Positions 7,949 to 16,221 of a stretch of DNA of 64,000 nucleotides are shown piece after piece. The DNA is taken from the NCBI RefSeq assembly GCF_018613235.1, contig NZ_JAGGQP010000003.1, forward strand, positions 62,001 through 126,000, given 5' to 3'. The notes beneath the pieces are model-generated. The model saw only the letters and a program-made list of their open reading frames with translations. It did no database searches and was not told the DNA's origin. Numbering within the stretch: the first letter of the stretch is position 1; every line of letters begins with the position of its first letter. The position numbers and the translations under genes are program-made. This DNA is from Bacillus sp. ISL-41 (GTDB lineage: Bacteria > Bacillota > Bacilli > Bacillales > Cytobacillaceae).

Positions 7949-9098
7949 CGATTTTTTCCTCCTTTGAATCCTGGTCAAGTCCGTAAAACTCTTCTGAACG
8001 CTTCTTGCTGAAGCCTGATAAGTGAATTCCGTTATTTGTGCTTACTGGTCCGTATGGGTTGCCCTGCGGCGCTTCAAGATTCATCTGTTTCAATGCTCTC
8101 ATCCTGCGGCGGCAGCCTGTGCAATAATCTGAAAGGTATGAGCCGTCGGCAAGCTGAAGATCGAAATTCTGGCTTTTTAAAATTGCCTGGACATCCGCAA
8201 TCTGGTCATCATTGCTGTATGGCTGTCCACAGCTCTTACATGATTTCGTATCCACTTTAACCACCTCTTGATAACTCATTGGTACAGCTGTAGCCAGCGG
8301 CCTGATCGGCACGTGGAACAGTTTTCCGAATGGGAAGTACATCAGCATGATGATGACTGTTACCTGGTGGATGAGTGACATATAATGATGCATCCAGCCA
8401 TCAAGGAATGTATATTGGATTGTCAGGATCAAGCCTGTAACAGTTACTGCCAGAAGAATGATCAATGGCAGGATATCGAATTCGAATCGCTGGGTTACTT
8501 TTACATCGTAGTCAGTGATGCGTCGGTAAAGGGCCATCCCCGCTCCGATCAACACCATGATCGCTCCGATATTCAAGCCGTTATAGACGATCTCGGCGAA
8601 AATCCCATGAGCTGCCATTGTGATGGTTGGCATGTCGAACACGATGATTTGGTATGTTTCCGGGTCAATCAGGTCAAAACGCATCCATCCGAATGTTAGT
8701 CCGAATGTAATCGCAAATGAGATGATGCAGCCCCATGAAATCATGAAGTGCTGAATTCCGCGGTAGATACCCCGCTGGAAAATGAATTTTTGCAAAATGA
8801 TATTATCGATTAAGGTTTTAACTAGCGCTTTTGAATTTCTTTTCAATCTTTCTTTATTAAAAAGGTTATCAACACTCCGCTTCGCCACCCTGTTAGTGGC
8901 TTTGCGCCACATCCAGAAGCTCATCCGGATTGTCAGTCCAATCGCAAAGACTGCTGAAGATATTGCATATCCCAGAAGCGCCATATCGATATGGACAAAC
9001 TTCGATGTTGAATACCACATTGAGAAGAACAATATCATCACAACGACAAAGGAATACATGCTTGTTTTGGAGTAAAAAGATTTCTCGAATTTGTACAA
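7929..9098 (-). CDS. Membrane subunit with C-terminal cysteine domain (NarI-like)
   Basis: 389 aa from TTG at 9098, which has GGGAGG eight bases upstream; an earlier TTG at 9134 has no ribosome site. Five or more membrane helices with several His residues (HFMISW, HGIFAE, HHYMSLIHQ) could bind b-type haem as in NarI/FdhC-like anchors. After residue ~300 comes a soluble tail with CKSCGQPY and CTGCRRRMRA, a likely four-Cys metal site. Its end overlaps the start of the molybdoenzyme gene by 20 bases, so the two are coupled. Probably the quinol-linked membrane anchor of the complex. Confidence 0.8.
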   Translation of the reverse strand: MYKFEKSFYSKTSMYSFVVVMILFFSMWYSTSKFVHIDMALLGYAISSAVFAIGLTIRMSFWMWRKATNRVAKRSVDNLFNKERLKRNSKALVKTLIDNIILQKFIFQRGIYRGIQHFMISWGCIISFAITFGLTFGWMRFDLIDPETYQIIVFDMPTITMAAHGIFAEIVYNGLNIGAIMVLIGAGMALYRRITDYDVKVTQRFEFDILPLIILLAVTVTGLILTIQYTFLDGWMHHYMSLIHQVTVIIMLMYFPFGKLFHVPIRPLATAVPMSYQEVVKVDTKSCKSCGQPYSNDDQIADVQAILKSQNFDLQLADGSYLSDYCTGCRRRMRALKQMNLEAPQGNPYGPVSTNNGIHLSGFSKKRSEEFYGLDQDSKEEKIDEPVSR

Positions 9099-9509
9099 CT
9101 TTGCTACCTCCCTGTGAATCGTTTCCGATTTCAAAAATCATCTTATCATGGAAATACAGTCTAAAAAGGGTTAAATTGTAAACACTTTGTGAATAGTGAA
9201 AAATTGATTTAACAATGTTTAGAAGCCCTAACCTCCACTGTGTACCTTACTTATCTAAATCTTAAGGGAGGCAGAATAAAAGATATGTGAAGTCCGTCAC
9301 ACCAAAAGAAGTGGACACAAAATCGTAATAAATTCGTGATGGACTTAACTTTTTAGCCCTGGTCGACAGGCATTTAGCAACAACAAAAGTCATTTTTAGT
9401 TTTTATTAATCGATGGTAAACTGGAAAATCATGAGTAAGTTGAGTTATTAGAAGTCCGCCATGCATATGCCCTATACTAAGACTATCAATCGAGAAAGGT
9501 TGGGGAGTT
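9099..9509. other. Intergenic region with an 11-bp inverted repeat
   Basis: Holds divergent promoters for the redox operon (minus) and the YhfP-like gene (plus). AAGTCCGTCAC (9290-9300) and GTGATGGACTT (9336-9346) are complementary except for one G-T pair. No small gene is convincing: a GGGAGG at about 9265 leads only to an immediate stop. Confidence 0.6.
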
Positions 9510-10499
9510 ATGGACAATTTCAAAGCTTTTATCGTGAACAAGACAGATGATGATTTTTCAGCAGAAGTAAAAACGATCGGATTGGAAGATTTGCCTGCTG
9601 GTGAAGTAGTAATCAAGGTGGCCTACTCGAGCGTCAACTTTAAAGACGGGCTTGCAAGCATCCCGAATGGCAAGATTGTCAGGTCCTATCCATTCATCCC
9701 GGGAATTGACCTTGCCGGCACCGTGGTCCGTTCGGATGACAGCCGCTATAAGGAAGGCGATGAAGTCATAGCCACAAGCTATGAAATAGGGGTTTCCCAC
9801 TATGGCGGATACAGCGAGTATGCGAGGATTCCAGGAGATTGGATTGTCCCATTGCCAGAAGGTCTTACATTGAAAGAAGCGATGGTTTTCGGGACTGCCG
9901 GGTTCACCGCTGCTTTGTCCGTACATCGGCTGGAGGAAAACGGTTTGAAACCGGAGAAAGGCAAAGTCCTGGTGACCGGAGCAACTGGCGGAGTCGGCAG
10001 CGTGGCAGTGGCGATGCTCGCTAAGCGGGGATATCATGTTGTAGCTAGCACAGGAAAAGAATCAGAACATAACTACCTTCGCGAAATTGGCGCAGCCGAA
10101 ATCATCAGCCGCGAAGAGCTTGCCGGTGAAAAAATAAAACCATTGGATAAGCAACTTTGGGCGGCAGCCGTTGACCCGGTTGGCGGCAAGTCATTAACTG
10201 CGATTCTTAGCAAGCTTGAGTATAACGGTTCCGTTGCCGTCAGCGGCCTGACCGGCGGAACAGATGTACCTGCGACAGTCTTCCCGTTCATTCTCAGAGG
10301 CATCAACCTTCTAGGCATCGACTCAGTATATTGCCCGATGGAAACAAGAAAGCTCCTCTGGCAGCGGATGGCATCTGATTTGAAGCCGGATGGTTTACTC
10401 GAAACAATTCAAAATGAAACAACATTAGGCGAACTGCCTGGTACACTTGCCAGTATTTTCAAAGGCGAGAACCGCGGCAGGACCATCGTAAAGATGTAA
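9510..10499 (+). CDS. yhfP: YhdH/YhfP-type quinone or acryloyl-CoA reductase
   Basis: 329 aa zinc-independent medium-chain dehydrogenase/reductase. GroES-like N-terminus with VNFKDGLA, and a Rossmann nucleotide-binding motif VTGATGGVGSVA at about residues 152-163 that prefers NADPH. Family members reduce acryloyl-CoA (AcuI) or quinones. No catalytic zinc Cys are seen, as expected. Monocistronic, with GGTTGGGGAG upstream of the ATG and a terminator 6 bases after the stop. Confidence 0.85.
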   Translation: MDNFKAFIVNKTDDDFSAEVKTIGLEDLPAGEVVIKVAYSSVNFKDGLASIPNGKIVRSYPFIPGIDLAGTVVRSDDSRYKEGDEVIATSYEIGVSHYGGYSEYARIPGDWIVPLPEGLTLKEAMVFGTAGFTAALSVHRLEENGLKPEKGKVLVTGATGGVGSVAVAMLAKRGYHVVASTGKESEHNYLREIGAAEIISREELAGEKIKPLDKQLWAAAVDPVGGKSLTAILSKLEYNGSVAVSGLTGGTDVPATVFPFILRGINLLGIDSVYCPMETRKLLWQRMASDLKPDGLLETIQNETTLGELPGTLASIFKGENRGRTIVKM

Positions 10500-10504
10500 A
10501 AGAC

Positions 10505-10543
10505 AAACAGCCCGGTTTCTCACTTAGGAGCCGGGCTGTTTTT
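10505..10543 (+). terminator. Terminator after yhfP-like gene
   Basis: Stem AAACAGCCCGG/CCGGGCTGTTT with T-run; it may also serve the converging phosphatase gene. Confidence 0.9.
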
Positions 10544-10556
10544 ATGTAAAATCAAT

Positions 10557-11192
10557 CTAGGAACCCTGCATGACTGGGTGCTCTGAATCTATTTTTTCCA
10601 GATGCCCGCAGGCATTCATGAACATCACGACCTTCTGGCTGCCATTCAGTTTAAGCAAGTGGATTCCGGTATCTCCAGTAGGGAAATACGTATCCGATAA
10701 AACGGGCAGGTTCAAAAACGCCCTTAGCAGGTTGGAGATCATCCCGCCGTGTGAGACAATCGCAATTCTCTTCCTTCCTGCGCTTTCTGTTAGAATCTTG
10801 GAAAATACCGTTTGAGCGCGGAATCGAAAATCCAGTTCAGATTCTCCTTCCTCAATGGGTACATGAGGCTTCCTTCCGCCCTCTGGCTCGGGATAGCGCA
10901 GCTTGGCCTCCGCATAGGGCAGCCCTGCCAAAACTCCATTATTGAATTCTCTTAATCCTTCATCTTCAATCACGGCAATACCCGTTTCGCCGCTGAGGAT
11001 TTCCGCCGTCTCACGCGCCCTTTTCAATGTACTTGCCAAAATGACCTCCGGCATGTATTTCTCCTTTACCACTTTCGCCATTTCCCTTGCCTGCCTGCGG
11101 CCATGATCCGTCAAAAGCAAATCCGCCCGGCCTTCATGGACCTGGAGGATATCCCCCTCCGACTCTCCATGTCTGATCAATAAGATCTCCAT
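10557..11192 (-). CDS. Histidine phosphatase family protein
   Basis: 211 aa. N-terminal LIRHGESE contains the phospho-accepting His (residue 8), and SHGGM near residue 146 supplies the second catalytic His, the signature of the phosphoglycerate mutase-like phosphatase branch. Substrate unknown. Start ATG at 11192 behind GGGGATGAG. Converges with the yhfP-like gene at a shared terminator. Confidence 0.88.
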   Translation of the reverse strand: MEILLIRHGESEGDILQVHEGRADLLLTDHGRRQAREMAKVVKEKYMPEVILASTLKRARETAEILSGETGIAVIEDEGLREFNNGVLAGLPYAEAKLRYPEPEGGRKPHVPIEEGESELDFRFRAQTVFSKILTESAGRKRIAIVSHGGMISNLLRAFLNLPVLSDTYFPTGDTGIHLLKLNGSQKVVMFMNACGHLEKIDSEHPVMQGS

Positions 11193-11395
11193 TAAATCTC
11201 ATCCCCTTTTATATAAATCTACCTAGATTAATTCTCTATATTTAAGAAAAAACCCTTTGCCGTAAAAGTCAAAAGGCTCCCATTCAAACGGAACTTAAAA
11301 ACAAGATAAACGAAAATAGGAAATATATGCTAAAATATTCTAGATGTGGATGCTTAATGAATTAGGGGAAGCTGGATTTTCAGGGGGAGTCTATA

Positions 11396-11971
11396 ATGAA
11401 AAAATTGATTTTCATAACACCATTTTTATTTATCATCATTTTTATAGTTTTTATAGGCGGCTATAGGTTTACAGCGTTAAGTGCGGCAAAAAGTCATTCA
11501 TTCCTTTCAAAAGACGCAGAATTGATGGAACAATATGAGACGGATTCATCTGTTATCTCTTTATTTAGGAACAATGAAGAACAGATCTACCAAACGGTAC
11601 TATCTGAAAAGTCAGGTGTGTTCTTCCGCGGCAGTGTATCAACCAATATTCCATATAGCTCGGATAAGGTTCAAACAGTTGGAGGTATTAGCGCCACCAC
11701 AGAAAATGATGCAGTCACTTTATTGAGCGTAATTTCGTATGATGAAGAAGTTGCATATATAGAGGCTGGTCAGGATCCTTATGTAGAAAGAAAAGCAATA
11801 AGCAAAGGAGAGCGAATATCATTCTTGTTCCCTTTTAATGAGCAATTAGACTTCCTTAACCCAACAGCATTTAATAAAGATGGAAAAAAACTTTATTATT
11901 ACGGATATCCAAAAGATACAAATGTATTTAAGAGCGAAGATTATAAGTGGCATAAAATTGATGAACATTAA
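11396..11971 (+). CDS. Membrane-anchored hypothetical protein, 191 aa
   Basis: Family not recognised. N-terminal hydrophobic helix (about residues 4-24) after KK is a signal anchor; no lipobox Cys is present. The rest is a hydrophilic extracytoplasmic domain rich in Ser, Tyr and Glu. ATG preceded by AGGGGGAG. Monocistronic, with a terminator 45 bases downstream. Confidence 0.7.
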   Translation: MKKLIFITPFLFIIIFIVFIGGYRFTALSAAKSHSFLSKDAELMEQYETDSSVISLFRNNEEQIYQTVLSEKSGVFFRGSVSTNIPYSSDKVQTVGGISATTENDAVTLLSVISYDEEVAYIEAGQDPYVERKAISKGERISFLFPFNEQLDFLNPTAFNKDGKKLYYYGYPKDTNVFKSEDYKWHKIDEH

Positions 11972-12015
11972 TAAATAACATCTTCATCTACAGGGTCTTA
12001 ATGGATCATCATACT

Positions 12016-12050
12016 AAAAAATCTCAGAGTCAATATACTCTGAGATTTTT
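12016..12050 (+). terminator. Terminator
   Basis: AAAAATCTCAGAGT paired with ACTCTGAGATTTTT around a 6-base loop; strong and T-tailed on both strands. Confidence 0.92.
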
Positions 12051-12137
12051 GTGTTATCTACTGCTTGAATAAACTTGGATTCATATATTCTTCAGTCTGT
12101 TACATTATGAACTACTAGTACTGGCGAGTCTTCCCCT

Positions 12138-12581
12138 CTATTTTACCGGCCCAATGTTCGACCTCCGGATCACCTGGTTGATCACTTCAGAAAAGACTAG
12201 TCCAACGGCTATTGCTCCAGAAATCATCGATGCTTTCGCTGCCAGCGAGAGGGCCACACTGTAATCATTCTCCACAAAGTTCCTCATCGCATCATACGCT
12301 AGTCCCCCCGGAACCAGAGGAATGATCCCGGCGACACTAAAAATGATGATCGGCGTCCGATATGCCTTCGCGAACACCTGGCTGACAACGGCAATTAAGA
12401 ATGAAGCCATCAATGTCGCAAAAATAGTACCGAACCCATTGGTATCAAGTGCAAAATAGACGATCCAGCCAGCCATCCCGGAAATGCCACATTTGATGAG
12501 GGATTCCCTTGGTGCGTTAAAAATAACTCCGAACGCAGCCGAAGCAATAAAACTTGTAATAAGGTGTTCTATATAAATCAT
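12138..12581 (-). CDS. Threonine/serine exporter, YjjB/ThrE C-terminal half
   Basis: 147 aa, four to five membrane helices, with the VPGG turn (LVPGGLAYDAM) typical of the ThrE C-terminal domain (DUF3815). ATG at 12581 is chosen because AGGAG is eight bases upstream; GTG two codons earlier is too close. It works with the preceding gene, which carries the N-terminal half; in Corynebacterium the two are fused as ThrE. Confidence 0.88.
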   Translation of the reverse strand: MIYIEHLITSFIASAAFGVIFNAPRESLIKCGISGMAGWIVYFALDTNGFGTIFATLMASFLIAVVSQVFAKAYRTPIIIFSVAGIIPLVPGGLAYDAMRNFVENDYSVALSLAAKASMISGAIAVGLVFSEVINQVIRRSNIGPVK

Positions 12582-12596
12582 CGCCACTTCTCCTGA

Positions 12597-13355
12597 CTAC
12601 AAGAAAGATAAAATTGCCGCTATGCCTGAGCCAATTGCAAACGCCGTCAACAGCGCTTCCGCTCCCTTTGACAGACCCGAGACCAAATGGCCTGCCATCA
12701 GGTCCCTGACCGCATTGGTGATTAGCAGGCCGGGAACAAGCGGCATCACTGAGCCGATAATGATTTTATCCAGTTCCTGCCCCAGCCCGAATTTTACAAA
12801 GAAAAACGAAATCATCCCAATCACAAAGGAGGACAGGAATTCAGCGAAAAATTTGACCGGGACAATCCTATGAAAATAAACGACCAGGAAGAATCCAATT
12901 CCCCCCGCAGCCATCGAAGGCAGGAAGTCTAGCCAGCTTCCCATGAACATGATGGTAAAACAGCCGCTCGCAATCGCCGCCGCCAGGATTTGGATCATAA
13001 ACGAGTACGTCAAGTTAGCCTCCTCAATCTCCCCCAGGAGCTTGCAGGCTTCCTTCAATCCAACCTCGCCGCTGCTGATTTTCCGAGAAACGCTGTTGAC
13101 CATGGCGACTTTCCTTAAATCTGTCGTCCGCTCGGAAATCCGCACAAGTTTTGTACGTTCCGGGCCAACTCCTTCTACTGAAAAAATAATGCCAGTGGGT
13201 GTCACATAGCTGTGCGTCTGGTCAATGCCGAACGCAGAAGCCATCCTCGACATCGTGTCTTCCACCCTATACGTTTCCGCACCGCTTTGAAGCATGATTT
13301 TACCGGCAAGCAAACAGGCCCGCATCACTTCAAATGTTTGATCCTGATTATCCAT
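12597..13355 (-). CDS. Threonine/serine exporter, YjjP/ThrE N-terminal half (DUF1212)
   Basis: 252 aa. A cytosolic N-terminal ~115 residues with GAETYRVEDTM and TPTGI, the DUF1212 hallmark, is followed by about five membrane helices including MPLVPG. Partner of the downstream gene, 15 bp away. The start is uncertain between ATG at 13355 and GTG at 13364; neither has a clear ribosome site. Confidence 0.88.
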   Translation of the reverse strand: MDNQDQTFEVMRACLLAGKIMLQSGAETYRVEDTMSRMASAFGIDQTHSYVTPTGIIFSVEGVGPERTKLVRISERTTDLRKVAMVNSVSRKISSGEVGLKEACKLLGEIEEANLTYSFMIQILAAAIASGCFTIMFMGSWLDFLPSMAAGGIGFFLVVYFHRIVPVKFFAEFLSSFVIGMISFFFVKFGLGQELDKIIIGSVMPLVPGLLITNAVRDLMAGHLVSGLSKGAEALLTAFAIGSGIAAILSFL

Positions 13356-13430
13356 AATGATCACATACCAATCCGAACTGTGTAAATTTCTTTATCAGTT
13401 TAAATCATAAGAGTGCCTATTAGCAACCAT

Positions 13431-13458
13431 AGAAAAAGCCAGCCATGAAACGGCTGGC
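13431..13458 (-). terminator. Terminator of the MFS gene
   Basis: GCCAGCC/GGCTGGC with 7-base loop, then TTTTTC on the minus strand. Confidence 0.9.
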
Positions 13459-13465
13459 CCTAGCT

Positions 13466-14665
13466 TCAGGAAATAGCTTCCTCCGGCTGGCTGATCATTT
13501 TTTTGCGTCTGCCCTTTACGATGGTCAGAATCAATGCTATTACGATAAATCCACTGGAAATCTGGAATAAAGCCCCCAACTCAACATACTGTGCCAGCAC
13601 ACCGAAGACCAGTCCGCTCAAACCAATCCCCAGGTCAATGGATGAAAAGAACATTCCATTCGCAACACCACGGCGGTTTTGCGGTGTCATGGACAATGTC
13701 CAGGATTGCAAGGTTGGAATCAATGATCCAAATCCAACGCCGAATAATACACCTGCAATGGCAATCATCAGGTTAGAATGAGCAAATGACAGCACCCACA
13801 TACCTGCAAATGTAATAGAAATTGTTAGTATAACAAGACCGATTGGACCTTTCTGGTCAAACCATTTTCCGGCAACCGGACGTGAGAGTGATGCAAAAAT
13901 CGCATTAAACAGGTAAAACAAGAATATTTGGTCGATCCCGCGTTCTTCGCCAAAAATGACAATGAATGTGACAATCGATCCATAGCCCAGACTGATCAAC
14001 AACGTCAATACTGCAGGGAACCAGCCAGATTTCTCAACAAGCGATCCCAGGTATGTGAACTTTAAGTCTTCTTTCTTCGTCTTTAAAACCTGGTCAGGAG
14101 TTTGGTAGTGAACCGATGCAAGCAGCAGCAAGGCAATGAAACCCAGTACTCCCGAAATATAAACGAGATTTTCAAAGGAAGTAACCTGGTACAAAAAGAT
14201 TCCCAGACTCGGTGCTATAATCATCCCGATTGTTATCGAAAGGCCAAAATAGCCCATTCCTTCCCCAAGCCGGGAGTTAGGGACAACATCCACTGCTGCC
14301 GTTCCGTTTACTGTTGTGGACCATCCCCATGCAAGGCCATGCAACAATCGAAACGCAAGGAAAATGATAACGACCTGAGACAACGGATATAGGAATGTAA
14401 TCAATAGAAGCATCAGCGCTCCGATCAGCACGAGCGGCTTCCTTGTTCTGTACTCAAGCATAAATCCAATAAACGGCCGGCTCAAAACAGCCCCGATCGA
14501 GAATAGCGCGGTAACTAGACCAATCTCCGTCCCGCTCGCCCCGATTGATTTTATATAAGGCGGCAGCGTAGGAATCAGCATTTGGAATGACATAAAAATG
14601 AACAGATTCCCGACCATCAATTTAATGAACGATGATGTCCATAATGGTTCTTTTGGTTGTGACAA
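13466..14665 (-). CDS. MFS transporter, DHA1/YwoG-like
   Basis: 399 aa with 12 predicted membrane helices. The loop after helix 2 has RPFIGFMLEYRTRKP, the MFS A-motif position, and the LGEGMGYFG motif after helix 4 is shared with the MarR-linked transporter at 59643. Probably drug/proton antiport; substrate not deducible. TTG start behind AAGGGGAG. Its leader carries two perfect palindromes (14678-14714). Confidence 0.85.
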   Translation of the reverse strand: MSQPKEPLWTSSFIKLMVGNLFIFMSFQMLIPTLPPYIKSIGASGTEIGLVTALFSIGAVLSRPFIGFMLEYRTRKPLVLIGALMLLLITFLYPLSQVVIIFLAFRLLHGLAWGWSTTVNGTAAVDVVPNSRLGEGMGYFGLSITIGMIIAPSLGIFLYQVTSFENLVYISGVLGFIALLLLASVHYQTPDQVLKTKKEDLKFTYLGSLVEKSGWFPAVLTLLISLGYGSIVTFIVIFGEERGIDQIFLFYLFNAIFASLSRPVAGKWFDQKGPIGLVILTISITFAGMWVLSFAHSNLMIAIAGVLFGVGFGSLIPTLQSWTLSMTPQNRRGVANGMFFSSIDLGIGLSGLVFGVLAQYVELGALFQISSGFIVIALILTIVKGRRKKMISQPEEAIS

Positions 14666-14677
14666 TGTATATCTCCC

Positions 14678-14718
14678 CTTTTTCTAGAAAAAGAAAAAAA
14701 TCTTCTGCAGAAGAAGAT
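14678..14718 (-). promoter_or_regulatory. Two palindromes in the MFS leader
   Basis: CTTTTTCTAGAAAAAG (14678-14693) is a perfect 16-bp palindrome touching the ribosome site. AATCTTCTTCTGCAGAAGATT on the minus strand is a hairpin followed by TTTTTTTC. The second may be the terminator of the DUF421 gene or an attenuator for the MFS gene. Confidence 0.55.
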
Positions 14719-14785
14719 TTTCATGTGTATTTCGCATCTCTAAATAATAGCACAGCCCAACGGATAAATAAAAGGGAAATTTTGT

Positions 14786-15385
14786 TCATTGAAGGTATTT
14801 AGGATTATGCTGCGGATTCGATTTTTTTAGTTCATCAAAAATATCAGGATTTGCCGAATCCGGGTTATCTTCCATTTTCATGACCATTGCTGGAAGATAG
14901 TCATTCAGTATTTTTTTAAACTCTCCGACAGTAAGCGGTTTTGCATCGTCCTCCAATTCATATCCAAGCTGCCCATTAGGTTCAATAGTGGCATATTTAA
15001 CATCTTCGAGTTTTGTAATGCCTTTATTCCTCAATCTCATTTCCAGCTGGTCAACCGTCAGCCGCAGCTTCTTTAAGGACTTAATGTTTAGTTGACCGTT
15101 CTGGATGATGATCTTCGATTTCCCTGTGATGAACTTTTCAAAGAAATTGAACTTAAGCTGCAAATACTCCAGAATTACGATCGCAGCGACAAAAATAGCA
15201 GCCCCGGCAATCGCCTTCCACATGCTTTTCTCCACAATAGGCTGGACAATGATTGTCCCAAGTGAGATCATGACAACTGTTTGTGCCAGCGTCATTTGGG
15301 AAATGGACTTCCTGCCGGCGATTCTCAACAATAGAATTCCAGATAAAATCAAAAAAGCCGTTTGCCACACAAAAGTGAAATCCAT
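14786..15385 (-). CDS. DUF421 (YetF/YrbG-type) membrane protein
   Basis: 199 aa. Three N-terminal membrane helices, then a cytosolic mixed domain with the LRLTVDQLEMRLRNKGI and ATIEPNGQLGYE stretches diagnostic of DUF421. Members occur in several copies in spore formers; function unknown. Start ATG with AGGAGGCGCAT. Asp/Asn-rich C-terminus. Confidence 0.88.
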   Translation of the reverse strand: MDFTFVWQTAFLILSGILLLRIAGRKSISQMTLAQTVVMISLGTIIVQPIVEKSMWKAIAGAAIFVAAIVILEYLQLKFNFFEKFITGKSKIIIQNGQLNIKSLKKLRLTVDQLEMRLRNKGITKLEDVKYATIEPNGQLGYELEDDAKPLTVGEFKKILNDYLPAMVMKMEDNPDSANPDIFDELKKSNPQHNPKYLQ

Positions 15386-15489
15386 ATGCGCCTCCTAAAA
15401 AGATGATTATTTTTAATTTCTCCATTGACGAGGTTTTTATGAGACAAAAAAACGGCACCATTTAACGGCTGACGCTCTAAAAACGTTCA

Positions 15490-15945
15490 TTATAATGCAA
15501 CAGGATTTTCAATGACAATTTCAGTTCTGGTGACATTCACAGGATTTGAGATTGTATCATCCACCGGGCAAGTTTTAGCAATGAAATCTGCCAGTGCCCT
15601 GATGTTTTCCTCTGGAGATGGTGATTTTATATAGTAGGTATAGCGAATATCTGAATAGCCCCGGCGCACGTCTGACTTGTTCATAAATCCATCGGTATCA
15701 AGGTTCCCTTCCAATTCAACCCGGAAATCCTCCAATTCCACGCCGAATTTTTGGCAGTACACTCGTGCCACGATAGATTGGCAGGCTCCTAAAGCACCAA
15801 GAAGCATTTCCACAGGATTCATCCCCTGGTCGGTTCCTCCTAAATTGACAGGCTCGTCAATTGTGATATGGAACCCCCTGGCCTGGACATCAACCTTTAC
15901 CCCTTCCTGCAATGCAGCAGTGGCTTTGAAAATTTCTTTTGGCAT
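15490..15945 (-). CDS. OsmC family peroxiredoxin-like protein
   Basis: 151 aa from ATG at 15945 (AAAGGAGGG upstream); the long open frame above it lacks a ribosome site. OsmC fold with GGTDQGMNPVEMLLGALGAC, where the Cys is the first redox Cys, and KTCPVDDTI supplying the second. Likely organic hydroperoxide reduction; the YhfA branch without proven function is possible. Confidence 0.9.
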   Translation of the reverse strand: MPKEIFKATAALQEGVKVDVQARGFHITIDEPVNLGGTDQGMNPVEMLLGALGACQSIVARVYCQKFGVELEDFRVELEGNLDTDGFMNKSDVRRGYSDIRYTYYIKSPSPEENIRALADFIAKTCPVDDTISNPVNVTRTEIVIENPVAL

Positions 15946-16221
15946 GATATTCCCTCCTTTTATTTCTACATCTTCATTTTCTATTATTTCTTTTTTAAAA
16001 AATACACCATAACGCAATGTCCACAAAGAGTTCATCATGCATTGTACATATTGTGAAATAGTTAACAACCTGTACAAACAATTGATTGCGCTTATGATTC
16101 TATCCACCTTGTCCCTTTTGCGATAGAGGATTTCCCTCAACCACTTTTTACTATTGTATTTCACACTGATATGCGTTAGCTTGATATTAAAAGCTGAATT
16201 TTCTGAAAGGGGATGCTTTGG

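Noticed and set aside
9180..9210. FNR/ANR box upstream of the redox operon
   Set aside because: TGTGA is present but the matching TCACA half-site at 4-6 bp spacing is absent.
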